Source: an uncultured Alphaproteobacteria bacterium (GTDB lineage Bacteria; Pseudomonadota; Alphaproteobacteria; UBA6615). Taken from it: a DNA stretch of 64,000 nt. Position numbers and translations under genes: made by a program. How positions within the stretch are numbered: position 1 is the stretch's first letter; every line of letters begins with the position of its first letter. The stretch is taken from positions 1-64,000 of the forward strand of contig CALSNJ010000003.1 in the NCBI GenBank assembly GCA_943787745.1. The letters are read 5' to 3'. Below, one piece after another: positions 47,767-57,256 of this stretch. The notes under the pieces are model-generated. The model made no database searches. It was not told where the DNA came from and saw only the letters and a program-made list of their open reading frames with translations.

Positions 47767-48417
47767 ATGGAAACCGTCGTCATCATTGATTATGGGTCTG
47801 GCAATCTGCGCTCGGCCGCCAAAGCGTTTGAGCGGGCGGCCTATGAAGGTAATCTGGATCGTCGAATCGTCGTTTCAGATGCACCGGACGTGGTAGCGCA
47901 TGCGGACCGTGTGGTATTGCCGGGCGTAGGTGCATTTCGAGACTGTCGTGAGGGCCTGGAGGCGCGATCGGGGATGATCGAGGCGCTTGAAGAGGTTGTG
48001 CGGGTCAAGGGCCAGCCATTTCTGGGTATATGTGTGGGAATGCAGCTTATGGCGACACGTGGCCAGGAGCACGGTATGACCTATGGTTTTGGCTGGATTC
48101 CGGGCGAAGTTGTGGCGATTACACCCCAGGAAACCGCCCTGAAAATACCGCATATGGGGTGGAATGAACTGGATATTCATGTGCCGGTGCACGCCCTTTT
48201 TTCTGGCTTTGCTGAACCCAATCCTCATGCCTATTTCGTCCATAGTTATCAGCTCGCCGCAGAAAATCCTGACGATGTGGTCGCCAGTGTTGAGTATGGC
48301 GGCACGATTACGGCTGCTGTGGGGCGGGACAACATGATCGGGACCCAGTTTCATCCCGAAAAAAGTCAGGCCACCGGATTGGCCCTGATTTCGGAATTCC
48401 TCCGGTGGTCACCATGA
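47767..48417 (+). CDS. hisH: Imidazole glycerol phosphate synthase subunit HisH
   Basis: The glutaminase half of IGP synthase, supplying ammonia to HisF. 216 aa with the class I amidotransferase triad: nucleophile cysteine in [10 protein letters not shown] and the His/Glu pair in TQFHPEKSQ. The first residues [13 protein letters not shown] are diagnostic. The start at 47767 lies four bases after the DUF2628 stop, and the gene overlaps the GNAT gene by four bases. Confidence 0.96.
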   Translation: METVVIIDYGSGNLRSAAKAFERAAYEGNLDRRIVVSDAPDVVAHADRVVLPGVGAFRDCREGLEARSGMIEALEEVVRVKGQPFLGICVGMQLMATRGQEHGMTYGFGWIPGEVVAITPQETALKIPHMGWNELDIHVPVHALFSGFAEPNPHAYFVHSYQLAAENPDDVVASVEYGGTITAAVGRDNMIGTQFHPEKSQATGLALISEFLRWSP

Positions 48418-48929
48418 CCGATACAAAGGTCGAACGTTTGGGCGAGTTTCGCGGGAACGATCTGGCCGATTTGTGTGACGCTGCGGAGGTCGCGATTGTG
48501 GCTGGTGGCGGATTTGGATGGTTGCAACCACCGCGCCGTGACGTCATGGAGGCTTACTGGCGCGGAACTCTGCTGGTGCCGGGCCGTACAGTTATTGTGG
48601 GACGCCTGGACGGTGTAATTGCCGGTGCAGCACAGCTGGTGCGACCGCGTCCCAATGCCGAAGCCCAGTCTTTTGCAGTCCAGGTATCGACGTTCTTTAT
48701 GGCGCCCTGGGCACGTGGTCACGCACTGGCGCCCGCTATTCTGGAAGCGTGCGAGGATGTCGCCCGTCGCGAAGGTTTTACAGTGCTGAATATGGATGTT
48801 CGCGAGACTCAGGAGCGGGCCATTCAAATTTTTGAAGAAAGCGGATATGTCCGCTGGGGCACTCACCCCAAATATGAGCGTTTTGCCGGTGAATATATTG
48901 CCGGCCACTACTACATGAAGGACCTCTAG
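48414..48929 (+). CDS. GNAT-family N-acetyltransferase
   Basis: A 171-aa acetyltransferase-fold protein. The acetyl-CoA region is unusual: [26 protein letters not shown] replaces the common R/Q-x-x-G-x-G/A loop with RGHALA, followed by [25 protein letters not shown], typical of motif B. The substrate is unknown. Its place between hisH and hisA suggests co-expression with histidine genes. Confidence 0.8.
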   Translation: MTDTKVERLGEFRGNDLADLCDAAEVAIVAGGGFGWLQPPRRDVMEAYWRGTLLVPGRTVIVGRLDGVIAGAAQLVRPRPNAEAQSFAVQVSTFFMAPWARGHALAPAILEACEDVARREGFTVLNMDVRETQERAIQIFEESGYVRWGTHPKYERFAGEYIAGHYYMKDL

Positions 48930-48938
48930 GTAGTTCTG

Positions 48939-49679
48939 ATGATTTTGTTTCCTGCGATTGATTTGAAAGACGGAGCCTGTGTTCGCTTGCTGCGGGGGGA
49001 TATGGATGCGGCAACGGTCTTCAATGACAGCCCGGCAAATCAGGCCCTGGCATTTGTCGAGGCGGGGACTGACTGGCTCCACATGGTGGACCTCAATGGG
49101 GCCTTTGATGGCGAGTCCGTAAATGGCGATGCGGTGCGTGCGATCCTTGATGTCACCCGTGCGGCAAATGTGAGGGTTCAGCTGGGCGGCGGTATTCGCA
49201 CCCGCGATCAGGTGGCTGCCTGGCTGGCAGACGGGATTGATCGGGTGATCCTCGGCACGGCGGCCGTGAAGGATCCCGAACTGGTGATCGCTTCATGCCG
49301 GGAGTTCCCGGGCCGGGTTGCGGTCGGTATCGACGCGCGCGGTGGTCGGGTGGCCGTTGAGGGATGGGCTGAAACATCCGATCTCGCCGTTGAGGAACTT
49401 GCCAAACGGTTCGCTGATGTTGGAGTTGCGGCAATTATTTATACAGATATTGATCGTGATGGTGCCATGGAGGGACCCAATGTCGACGCCACAGTGGCGC
49501 TCGCCGCGGCGATTGATATTCCGGTAATCGCGTCCGGCGGCGTTTCATCGATTGCGGATGTCGAAGTCTTTCTTCCTTATGCCGATCGCGGCATTGCTGG
49601 CGTTATTTCGGGCCGGGCCATCTATGATGGTCGTATCGATCTGGCTGATGCGCTGATGCGCTTGCGGGATGCCGCCTGA
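48939..49679 (+). CDS. hisA: ProFAR isomerase HisA
   Basis: Isomerises ProFAR to PRFAR in histidine synthesis. A 246-aa TIM barrel; [14 protein letters not shown] starts the fold with the catalytic aspartate, and [12 protein letters not shown] and [14 protein letters not shown] hold the phosphate and acid-base residues. It overlaps hisF by one base (TGATG). Confidence 0.97.
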   Translation: MILFPAIDLKDGACVRLLRGDMDAATVFNDSPANQALAFVEAGTDWLHMVDLNGAFDGESVNGDAVRAILDVTRAANVRVQLGGGIRTRDQVAAWLADGIDRVILGTAAVKDPELVIASCREFPGRVAVGIDARGGRVAVEGWAETSDLAVEELAKRFADVGVAAIIYTDIDRDGAMEGPNVDATVALAAAIDIPVIASGGVSSIADVEVFLPYADRGIAGVISGRAIYDGRIDLADALMRLRDAA

Positions 49680-50455
49680 TGCTCAAGGTGCGCATCATTC
49701 CCTGTCTGGACGTGAAAGACGGTCGCGTGGTGAAGGGCGTAAACTTTGTTGGTCTGCGCGATGCCGGCGACCCCGTAGAACAGGCTCAGGTCTATGACCG
49801 GGCAGGTGCAGATGAGCTTTGTTTCCTCGACATCACCGCCAGCCATGAAGACCGCGATATAATTTTCGATGTGGTCTCGCGCACAGCAGAGGCGTGTTTC
49901 ATGCCCCTGACCGTCGGAGGTGGTGTTCGCACCGTTGAGGATATCCGGAAGCTCCTGCTTGCCGGGGCCGACAAAGTGTCGATCAACACGGCGGCTGTGA
50001 CCAATCCCGAATTTGTGCGCGAAGCGGCCGAAAAGTTTGGCAGCCAGTGTATCGTTGTTGCCATTGATGCAAAGGCGACAGGGGAGAACACCTGGGAGGT
50101 TTTTACCCATGGCGGACGTAATCCGACGGGACTGGATGCCATCGTGTGGGCCAAGCAAATGGCGGAATTCGGTGCAGGCGAAATCCTGCTGACGTCCATG
50201 GACAAGGACGGAACAAAATCGGGTTTTGATGTGGCTTTGACACGCGCGCTTTCTGACGCGGTGAACATCCCGGTGATTGCGTCAGGAGGGGTGGGGACCC
50301 TGGATCATTTGGTGGCGGGCGCGCGCGACGGTCATGCGTCGGCCGTATTGGCCGCTTCAATTTTTCACTTTGGTGAACACTCCATCGGTGAAGCAAAATC
50401 ACACATGCACAAAGCCGGTGTTCCGGTGCGGCTCGTCACGGAGGCAGGGGAATGA
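49679..50455 (+). CDS. hisF: Imidazole glycerol phosphate synthase subunit HisF
   Basis: The cyclase half of IGP synthase. 258-aa TIM barrel with [19 protein letters not shown], the phosphate loop [12 protein letters not shown], and [15 protein letters not shown] containing the second catalytic aspartate. It overlaps hisE by four bases. Confidence 0.97.
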   Translation: MLKVRIIPCLDVKDGRVVKGVNFVGLRDAGDPVEQAQVYDRAGADELCFLDITASHEDRDIIFDVVSRTAEACFMPLTVGGGVRTVEDIRKLLLAGADKVSINTAAVTNPEFVREAAEKFGSQCIVVAIDAKATGENTWEVFTHGGRNPTGLDAIVWAKQMAEFGAGEILLTSMDKDGTKSGFDVALTRALSDAVNIPVIASGGVGTLDHLVAGARDGHASAVLAASIFHFGEHSIGEAKSHMHKAGVPVRLVTEAGE

Positions 50456-50784
50456 GCGAAACCCAATCAGGCGAAATTCTGGACGCCCTTTATGCGGTGA
50501 TCGAATCCCGCCGTGGTTCAGATCCTGAATCATCATATACCGCCAGTCTTCTGCACAAGGGCACGAGCAAGATTGCCGAAAAAGTCGGCGAAGAAGCTGT
50601 TGAAACAGTTATCGCGGCCCTGAAAGAAGGACCGGATGCCCTTGCTTCGGAAAGCGCCGATTTGCTCTATCACCTCTGTGTGCTTTGGGCGGATGCGGGT
50701 CTTCGTCCTGAAGACGTCTGGAACAAACTTGCCGAACGGGAAGGCATATCGGGCCTGACTGAAAAAGCGAACCGGAAGACCTAG
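50452..50784 (+). CDS. hisE: Phosphoribosyl-ATP diphosphatase
   Basis: Hydrolyses PR-ATP to PR-AMP, the second step of histidine synthesis. 110 aa with the MazG-like helices and the metal-binding [14 protein letters not shown] plus SADLLYHL. It is monofunctional, so hisI must be elsewhere. It is followed two bases later by the HIT gene. Confidence 0.94.
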   Translation: MSETQSGEILDALYAVIESRRGSDPESSYTASLLHKGTSKIAEKVGEEAVETVIAALKEGPDALASESADLLYHLCVLWADAGLRPEDVWNKLAEREGISGLTEKANRKT

Positions 50785-50786
50785 CT

Positions 50787-51152
50787 ATGGCGTATGACTC
50801 CGAGAATATCTTTGCGAAAATTCTGCGCGGCGAGATCCCCTGCAACAAGGTTTATGAGAATCAGCACGCGCTGGCGTTTCACGACATCAATCCGCAGGCA
50901 CCCACCCATGTGTTGGTGATCCCCAAGGGGCCCTATGTTTCCAATGATGATTTTACCGCGTCTGCAACTGATGCAGAGATCGTCGGTTTCTTTCGTGCCG
51001 TTGGGCATGTCGCGCGTGAGTTGGGTGTCGCCGATCCGGGATACCGCCTGATTGCCAACACCGGCATTGAGGGTGGCCAGGAAGTCCCGCATTTCCATGT
51101 GCATATCTGCGGTGGCCGGCCATTGGGGCGGATGATCAACCCGGCAGGCTGA
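50787..51152 (+). CDS. HIT-family (HinT-like) nucleotide hydrolase
   Basis: A 121-aa histidine-triad protein. The catalytic triad HFHVH is at residues 102-106, with H102, H104 and H106 visible, after the HVLVIPKGP strand. HinT enzymes hydrolyse nucleoside phosphoramidates such as AMP-lysine. It is the last gene of the his operon, a placement common in Alphaproteobacteria. Confidence 0.92.
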   Translation: MAYDSENIFAKILRGEIPCNKVYENQHALAFHDINPQAPTHVLVIPKGPYVSNDDFTASATDAEIVGFFRAVGHVARELGVADPGYRLIANTGIEGGQEVPHFHVHICGGRPLGRMINPAG

Positions 51153-51209
51153 TTTGTCCTCTTGCCGCGCATTTCCGTATCGGAGAGGATTGGAGAAGAG
51201 GAGAACAGC

Positions 51210-52073
51210 ATGACCTACGAAACAATTGACGTTCAGGAAATGTCGCCGGCTTGTGGCGCAATCATTGAGGGGATCGATCTTTCTCAGGATCTGACCAACC
51301 GCCAGTTCGATGAAATTCATGAGGCACTTCTGGACCGCACGGTCATTGTGTTTCGTGATCAGGATTTGACGCCCGCACAACAGGTCGCGTTTGCGCGTCG
51401 CTTTGGGGAACCGCAGCCCTCGGCGGTCTCGGGGTTCGAGAAAAGCAAGGAAAATCCCGAAATCGATATCCTTGAATACGATGCCGCAAATCCTCCCCAT
51501 GTGACGCGGGATCTCTGGCACACCGATTTTGTGGGAACCGAACGCCCGACCATGGGCACGGTGCTCTACGCCAAGGATATTCCTCCGCGCGGCGGCGATA
51601 CGGTCTGGGTCAATATGATCGCGGCCTATGAAGCGCTATCGGACAGGATGAAGGCCCATCTCGAGGGTCTTGAGGCTTATCACGATTCCTACCTCCCATA
51701 TGCCGAGGAAGCGCGCCCGGAAATGTATGAGGGTGAGAAGGGGACCGACTTTCTGCGCGACAAGCGCGCGCAGTATTTTCCGGCGTTGCATCCTGTCATT
51801 CGCACCCATCCGGTGACGGGAAAGCGTGGTCTTTTCGTGAATGAATCCATGACCACTTTCATCAAGGGTATGGACCGAAAAGAAAGCGATATGCTGCTGC
51901 GGTATCTGTTCGATTACCTGCGTACGCCGGAGTTCAACTATCGCCACAAATGGAAGACCAACGATCTCGCGGTGTGGGACAATCGCGTTTCGCTGCATTA
52001 CGCATTGTTCGACTACACCGAGCACCGCCTCATGCACCGGATTGTCATTCAGGGTGATGTGCCGCACGCGTGA
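51210..52073 (+). CDS. TauD/TfdA-family 2-oxoglutarate dioxygenase
   Basis: A 287-aa Fe(II)/2OG oxygenase. Iron ligands are H104 and D106 (DLWHTDFV) and the distal H263 (SLHYALFDY). R273 and R277 match the cosubstrate-binding arginines. The substrate may be taurine, a sulphonate, an aryloxyacid or another acid; sequence does not decide. The start at 51210 follows GAGGAGAA. No transporter or sulphur genes are nearby. It ends in a strong terminator. Confidence 0.88.
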   Translation: MTYETIDVQEMSPACGAIIEGIDLSQDLTNRQFDEIHEALLDRTVIVFRDQDLTPAQQVAFARRFGEPQPSAVSGFEKSKENPEIDILEYDAANPPHVTRDLWHTDFVGTERPTMGTVLYAKDIPPRGGDTVWVNMIAAYEALSDRMKAHLEGLEAYHDSYLPYAEEARPEMYEGEKGTDFLRDKRAQYFPALHPVIRTHPVTGKRGLFVNESMTTFIKGMDRKESDMLLRYLFDYLRTPEFNYRHKWKTNDLAVWDNRVSLHYALFDYTEHRLMHRIVIQGDVPHA

Positions 52074-52099
52074 CTTCGACATCAGCTGGAAACAATGAC

Positions 52100-52132
52100 G
52101 GGGCCGACAGTGATGTCGGCCCCGTTTGCTTT
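52100..52132 (+). terminator. Intrinsic terminator after the TauD-like gene
   Basis: A perfect 10-bp stem GGGGCCGACA / TGTCGGCCCC with a GTGA loop (52100-52123) is followed by GTTTGCTTT. It may also work in the minus-strand direction for the small convergent gene. Confidence 0.85.
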
Positions 52133-52162
52133 GGCGCACCCTTTCGCAGGATGTCCGCCGAA

Positions 52163-52366
52163 TCAGGCGTGGCGGTGAGCTCCGACCGAGAACAGGCGGG
52201 AGGGGGCCTGTTTCAGGTAGCGGAACGCCGCAGACAACGCCTGATAGATCATTTCTGACCGGAGTTGCTCTGCTGTGCGAATTACAGCGTGAAGCTCTTC
52301 GGCAGTGAATTCCCGGTTCTTCGTCGTTTCGTCGAACGGGGTGGTGTTGTTCTGGGCTTCGATCAT
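52163..52366 (-). CDS. Small conserved-looking helical protein, unknown
   Basis: A 67-aa protein beginning MIEAQNNTTPFDETTKN, with a predicted amphipathic helix pair, TAEELHAVIRTAEQLRSEMIYQALSAAFRYL. No membrane segment or signal. The ORF extends upstream, but the ATG at 52366 has a GGAG about ten bases before it. The helix resembles short Alphaproteobacterial proteins with a Leu-Arg-x-Glu core, but I do not recognise the family. Its upstream region carries palindromes shared with panB. Confidence 0.55.
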   Translation of the reverse strand: MIEAQNNTTPFDETTKNREFTAEELHAVIRTAEQLRSEMIYQALSAAFRYLKQAPSRLFSVGAHRHA

Positions 52367-52474
52367 TTTCAATGACTCCGTCGTAGATGTGACGGCATCA
52401 CCTCCGCGCGCCTTGTTCTTTGTTGCAGCGCACAATGGATATATAGGCCGTAAGTCAGGCGTTTACACCTGCGT

Positions 52475-52518
52475 ATTGTGCAATGCACAATTGCGAGTTG
52501 TGCATTCTGTGCTGCACA
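52475..52518. promoter_or_regulatory. Cluster of TTGTGC/GCACAA dyads upstream of the small gene
   Basis: ATTGTGC-AAT-GCACAAT at 52475-52491 is a 7-3-7 palindrome. It overlaps ATGCACAA-N7-TTGTGCAT (52483-52505), and TGTGC-T-GCACA follows at 52508-52518. The cluster lies about 110 bases before the 67-aa gene, in the gap after panC. Probably an operator for a dimeric regulator that is not identified. Confidence 0.55.
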
Positions 52519-52562
52519 TTATATTGCGCAACATAAGCGCAGCATTCGGCACAATTGACCGC

Positions 52563-53420
52563 TCAGGCGATTGCGATGTTATCGATCAGGCGTGTGGCGC
52601 CCAGCCAGGCGGCTGTCAGAATCCGCAGTGATTGTTTGGGTCCTGAGTTTTGCTCCGGCACTGCAAGGGTCGCGGCATCGCGAACCTCGAAATATTCGAC
52701 CGGGGCAAACCCGGCTTCCCGCAGACCAATTACGGCAGCGCTGCAAACCTGCTGGATGTCATCCCCGGCAGATATTTTGATCGCAGCTTCTGTGAGGATC
52801 TGATGCAGGACGGGGGCGAGGATGCGCTCGTCGGCGCTGAGATGTGTGTTACGTGACGACATGGCAAGGCCATCAGGCTCGCGAACCGTTGGTACACCGA
52901 TAATTTTTACCGGAATATCAAGATCACGTGTCAGGCTTTTGATCACCTGCAGTTGTTGGAAATCCTTTTCGCCAAACAGCGCCACATCAGGAAGGGTCTG
53001 AAGCAGCAGCTTGGTTACAACCGTGGCGACGCCCGCAAAGTGGCCAGGGCGGTGATCCCCACACAGGCCCTCGCTGACGCCTTTGACCGTGACGCTTGTC
53101 GCAAATCCATCGGGATAGATTTCCGAGACATCAGGCGCAAACAGCAGATCAATCTCGTCCTGTTGCAGCCGCTCGATGTCTTTGGCTTCGCGTCGTGGAT
53201 AGGTGGAGAGGTCTTCGTTTTCGGCAAACTGCGTCGGGTTGACGAAGATTGTTGCGACCACCCGGTCCGCCCGTGAGCGGGCTTCTTGCATCAACGTCAT
53301 ATGCGCTTCGTGGAGAGCGCCCATGGTCGGCACAAGCGCGACGGTTTGTCCGTCGCGCCGCCATGCGGTGACGGTCGCGCGCAGTTCGGGGATCGTGCGA
53401 ACGATCTTGAGGTCCGACAT
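52563..53420 (-). CDS. panC: Pantothenate synthetase
   Basis: Joins pantoate and beta-alanine with ATP. 285 aa with the ATP-binding HIGH-like motif PTMGALHEAHMTLM, TIFVNPTQF, and KDFQQLQVIKSLTRDL. The ATG at 53420 is chosen, with GGAG nine bases before it; a GTG at 53438 is in frame. It lies after panB on the same strand. Confidence 0.96.
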   Translation of the reverse strand: MSDLKIVRTIPELRATVTAWRRDGQTVALVPTMGALHEAHMTLMQEARSRADRVVATIFVNPTQFAENEDLSTYPRREAKDIERLQQDEIDLLFAPDVSEIYPDGFATSVTVKGVSEGLCGDHRPGHFAGVATVVTKLLLQTLPDVALFGEKDFQQLQVIKSLTRDLDIPVKIIGVPTVREPDGLAMSSRNTHLSADERILAPVLHQILTEAAIKISAGDDIQQVCSAAVIGLREAGFAPVEYFEVRDAATLAVPEQNSGPKQSLRILTAAWLGATRLIDNIAIA

Positions 53421-53434
53421 CGCTCGGTTCTCCG

Positions 53435-54277
53435 TCACTTCGCCTTGGTGTTTGCGGGCTCGGGATCAAAGCAATGCTCGGGACCGGGGAAGCTGCGTGA
53501 CTTCACCTCGCGGGCATAATCTGCGGCGACAGTGCCGAGTTGATCACCGAGTTCGGCGTAGCGCTTGGCAAATTTCGGGGTGAAGCTGCCGAACATTCCG
53601 ATCATGTCCTCGGTCACCAGAACCTGACCGTCGCAGGCCGGGGAGGCCCCGATTCCGATCGTCGGGATGTGCGTTTCTTCTGTAATGGCCCTGGCCAGGG
53701 GTTCGGGTACACCCTCGATCACGATCCCGAAAGCGCCCGCCTCCTCGACAGCCTGCGCATCAGCGCGAACGGCCGCCGCGCGTTCGTCCCCGCGTCCCTG
53801 AACGCGGAACCCGCCGAAAGCGTTTACGGATTGCGGTGTCAGGCCGATATGGGCAAGCACGGGAATGCCGCGGGCGGTCAGAAAGGCAATGGTCGGTGCC
53901 ATCGAAACCCCGCCTTCCAGCTTGACGGCGGCGCAACCGGTTTCTGCCAGCACCCGCGCGGCGGCTTGATAGGCGTCTTCGGGGGAGGCCTCATAGGTGC
54001 TGAACGGCATATCGACCACGATGCAGGCGCGTTCGCTGCCGCGTACCACAGCCGCACCGTGGGCAATCATCATGTCCAGGGTGACAGGTAGCGTCGACTC
54101 AAAGCCGTATACGACCATCCCAAGGGAATCCCCGACCAGCAGGAAGTCCACATGCGGATCCAGCATCCGGGCCATGGGCGCGGTATAGGCCGTGAGGCTG
54201 ACAATGGGTTCGCCGCCCTTGCGGGCACGTATTTCCGGCACGCCAATGCGGCGGGTTTGCGACGGTGCGCTCGTCAT
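53435..54277 (-). CDS. panB: 3-methyl-2-oxobutanoate hydroxymethyltransferase
   Basis: First committed step of pantothenate synthesis. 280 aa with the family block [34 protein letters not shown], and [14 protein letters not shown]. The ORF is open upstream to 54340, but the ATG at 54277 ([10 protein letters not shown]) is the natural start. A perfect ATTGTGC-N3-GCACAAT dyad lies 48 bases upstream. Confidence 0.96.
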   Translation of the reverse strand: MTSAPSQTRRIGVPEIRARKGGEPIVSLTAYTAPMARMLDPHVDFLLVGDSLGMVVYGFESTLPVTLDMMIAHGAAVVRGSERACIVVDMPFSTYEASPEDAYQAAARVLAETGCAAVKLEGGVSMAPTIAFLTARGIPVLAHIGLTPQSVNAFGGFRVQGRGDERAAAVRADAQAVEEAGAFGIVIEGVPEPLARAITEETHIPTIGIGASPACDGQVLVTEDMIGMFGSFTPKFAKRYAELGDQLGTVAADYAREVKSRSFPGPEHCFDPEPANTKAK

Positions 54278-54324
54278 ATTTGTTCCCCTGATCAGCTTTG
54301 GTGCCAATTCTCGCGCGGACGCTA

Positions 54325-54341
54325 ATTGTGCGTCGCACAAT
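54325..54341. promoter_or_regulatory. Palindromic operator candidate upstream of panB
   Basis: ATTGTGC-GTC-GCACAAT is a perfect 7-3-7 dyad of 17 bases, 48 bases before the panB ATG. Its arms are identical to those at 52475-52491 upstream of the small 67-aa gene. Confidence 0.6.
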
Positions 54342-54376
54342 TTGCAAGTTGCGGCTGCGCAGAAGGTTGGGTGTGG

Positions 54377-55619
54377 TCAGGCCCGCCCGAGAATCGTGAC
54401 GCAGGCAATGGCCTCTTCGATGCCGTGGAACCCGCCACCATTTTCAGCAATCGCGTAGCGTGCGTTCTCGACCTGACGGCCACCGGCTTCCCCGCGCAAT
54501 TGCGTGGTGAGTTCGAAGATTTGTGCAAGCCCGGTGGCCCCGACCGGATGTCCCTTGGATTCCAGTCCGCCGGATGGATTGACGGGGATTGTCCCGCCCA
54601 GCGATGTAGCGCCGGACTGGGTGAGGGCACCGCCGGCCCCAAACTCGCAAAATCCGAGATTCTCGATCTGCTGGAGCTCGGCAAAGGCGGTGGCGTCATG
54701 TACCTCGGCGACATTCATATCGTCGGGGCCCAGCCCGGCAATTTCATAGGCATCGCGCGCAGCCCGGGCGGTGACGTGGCGCGCAAACTCCTCGGGCTTG
54801 CGGTCCGAGCCGCTGCGCAGGGCTGTTGCATGAATCTTCACCGCGCGCGATTTGTCGAATCGGTGGAGCTCTTCCTCGCGGCACAGGATCGCTGCGGCCG
54901 CGCCATCGGAAATCGGTGAACACATCGGCAGGGTCAACGGCCAGCTGATCTTTCGAGCCCCCATCACTTCGTCGACGGTCATCGGTGCCTGGTACTGGGA
55001 CAACGGATTATGCTGGGAATGAACGTGGTTCTTGGCAGCCACAGCGGCAATCTGTTCCTGGGTGGTGCCGAACGTTGCCATATGGAACTTCGCCAGCGCG
55101 GCATAGACATCCATGAACACGCTGCGCGCGCCGGAGTCTTCGGGTCCGTCGGGGTCGTCCATGTCGGCCCCGAGTGCGAGCAGCCGGTTGGTGGCGGCCT
55201 TCCACATCGTGGACATCCCAACCGCCATCGAAGACCGAGAACATTTTGGCCTTGTCGGTGTGGAACATCTTCTCCGCACCAACAGCGAGGGCGACCCCGC
55301 CGCGTCCGGCTTCCAGCCATGTTGTCGCCATGTCGAGCGCGGTCGACGCGCTCGCGCACGCATTCTCGACATTGGTCACCGGGATTTCCTGGATGCCCAT
55401 ATTGCGCAAGGCGATTTCCCCGGGGATTGAGCCCTGGCCCTCAAGCGTGCTTTGGGCCGCATTGGCGAACCATGCACCCTCGATATCGGCGATCCCGGCA
55501 CCGGCATCCATGAGGGCCGCATTGACGGCCTCGGCCGTGAGCTCCTTGACCGAGCGGTCGAGAAACTTCCCGAAAGGCGTCATCCCGACGCCGACGATAT
55601 AAATGTCGTTGCTGCTCAT
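54377..55619 (-). pseudogene. Thiolase-family protein (acetyl-CoA acetyltransferase-like), frameshifted
   Basis: A lipid-transfer/SCP-x-type thiolase. The first frame starts at the ATG at 55619 with AGGA upstream (MSSNDIYIVGVGMTPFGKF) and contains the nucleophile region ENACASASTALDMA. A one-base loss near 55214 shifts the rest into another frame, which carries DGAAAAILC, VAEVHDATAFAELQQIE and the GHPVGATGLAQI motif. Corrected length is about 413 residues. It may be a sequence error or a young pseudogene; only one indel is present. Confidence 0.8.
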
Positions 55620-55808
55620 GGTGATGATCCTTTTTGTCCGGATACCGATTTCATGGGTGCCGCATGTCAAAGAACTGTATCGTCCGGCCCAATCTGTTCA
55701 ATTGATCTGTTCCCATTTGAACACCAGATGAGACCGCAGGTTGTTTGCTTCCTACAAGCACTTTCGATAGAGCGGTGAGCAATCCGCAGAAAAGTTGATA
55801 TCGCGACA

Positions 55809-56339
55809 ATGCCTGAATCAAAACCCTCGAAGGGCCGGAAGGCCCAGAAACCCCGGAAACGGCTGATCGAAAACATTCCGGTTGTTGGCTGGCGTGAATG
55901 GGTTGCGCTCCCGGATTTTGGCATTGATGCCATCAAGGCCAAGATCGATACCGGTGCGCGCACATCCGCCATTCATGCGTTTGATATCCGTCCCTTTACC
56001 GAGCGCGGGGTGCCATGGGTCTCTTTTGTTCTGCGACCTGAGCAGCGGCACCGTAATCCGTCGATCGAGTGTTCTGCGCCGGTTGTGGATGAGCGCAAGA
56101 TCCGCAGTTCGAATGGTGAGGCGGAACGCCGTTACGTCATCGAGACCGAAGCCTATCTCGGGGAGACCGTCTGGACGATCGAGTTGTCTCTGACAAACCG
56201 GGACGAGCTTGGGTTTCGAATGCTTCTGGGCCGCGAAGCCGTGCGACGGCAGTTCCTCGTCGACCCGGACCGGTCCTACCTAATCGACCGCTGCTATGCG
56301 GATGTCACGACCACCCCAAACCCAAAGAAATCAAAATGA
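55809..56339 (+). CDS. RimB-like retropepsin-fold (PF05618) protein
   Basis: A 176-aa member of the family long annotated as ATP-dependent zinc protease (PF05618), related to RimB, which acts on glutamylated S6. The core starts [13 protein letters not shown] and the aspartic-protease-like motif [14 protein letters not shown], with [15 protein letters not shown] near the end. It overlaps rimK by four bases. Confidence 0.88.
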   Translation: MPESKPSKGRKAQKPRKRLIENIPVVGWREWVALPDFGIDAIKAKIDTGARTSAIHAFDIRPFTERGVPWVSFVLRPEQRHRNPSIECSAPVVDERKIRSSNGEAERRYVIETEAYLGETVWTIELSLTNRDELGFRMLLGREAVRRQFLVDPDRSYLIDRCYADVTTTPNPKKSK

Positions 56340-57256
56340 AACTCGCGCTGCTTTGCCGAAATCCCGATCTCTATTCGCACAAGCGCCTGGTCGAGGCAGC
56401 CGAGGCGCGGGGTCACGACATCGATGTGATCGACCATTTGCGTTGTTTTATCGACATCGCCTCCAACGATCCTGAGGTTCATTATGAAGGCGAATCCCTG
56501 AAAGGTTATGATGCAGTTATCCCACGCATCGGTGCCTCGGTGACGTTCTTTGGAACCGCCGTGTTGCGTCAGTTTGAGATGATGGGCGTTTATCCGGTTA
56601 ATGAATCTGTCGCGATTGCCCGATCGCGGGACAAATTACGTTCGATGCAGTTGCTCTCACGTGAGGATGTCGGCATGCCGGTGACAGTCTTTGCGCACCG
56701 GACCTCAGATGCTGCCGAATTGCTCAAAATCGTTGGCGGCGCGCCGGTGGTGATCAAGCTGCTCGAGGGTACCCAGGGGATCGGTGTCGTGCTCGGCGAA
56801 ACACCCAAGGCGGCAGAAAGTATCATTCAGGCTTTTGGTGGCGTGAAGACCAACATTCTCGTCCAGCAGTTCGTGAAGGAAGCCAATGGTGAGGATATTC
56901 GCTGTCTCGTCATTGGTGATAAGGTGGTCGCGGCGATGATCCGGCGCGGCAAAAAGGGTGATTTCCGTTCCAATCTGCATCGTGGTGGTTCGGCCGAATC
57001 TGTCAAAATCACGCCGCAGGAACGGGCGACCGCAGTTAAATCGGCCCGTACCATGGGGCTCAATGTCTGCGGTGTCGATTTATTGCGATCGCATGATGGT
57101 CCCGTCGTTATGGAGGTGAACTCCTCTCCGGGTCTGGAGGGCGTTGAGACAGCCACGGGGATCGATGTGGCGGGCAAGATCATCGACTTCATCGAAAAGA
57201 ACGCCAAGCCCGGCCGCACCCAGACCCGTTCCCAGCGCAAAACCCGGAAGAAATAA
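56336..57256 (+). CDS. rimK: RimK-type ATP-grasp ligase
   Basis: Adds glutamate residues to the C-terminus of ribosomal protein S6 in characterised homologues. 306 aa: the N-terminal RimK domain ([22 protein letters not shown]), then an ATP-grasp fold with [30 protein letters not shown] and the Mg-binding [13 protein letters not shown]. Middle gene of a coupled three-gene operon. Confidence 0.92.
   Translation: MKLALLCRNPDLYSHKRLVEAAEARGHDIDVIDHLRCFIDIASNDPEVHYEGESLKGYDAVIPRIGASVTFFGTAVLRQFEMMGVYPVNESVAIARSRDKLRSMQLLSREDVGMPVTVFAHRTSDAAELLKIVGGAPVVIKLLEGTQGIGVVLGETPKAAESIIQAFGGVKTNILVQQFVKEANGEDIRCLVIGDKVVAAMIRRGKKGDFRSNLHRGGSAESVKITPQERATAVKSARTMGLNVCGVDLLRSHDGPVVMEVNSSPGLEGVETATGIDVAGKIIDFIEKNAKPGRTQTRSQRKTRKK

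Noticed and set aside
55671-55808. Operator-like GTTCAA/TTGAAC pair between thiolase and the RimB-like gene
   Set aside because: Only six-base arms with a wide spacer in an AT-rich gap, so chance occurrence is likely.
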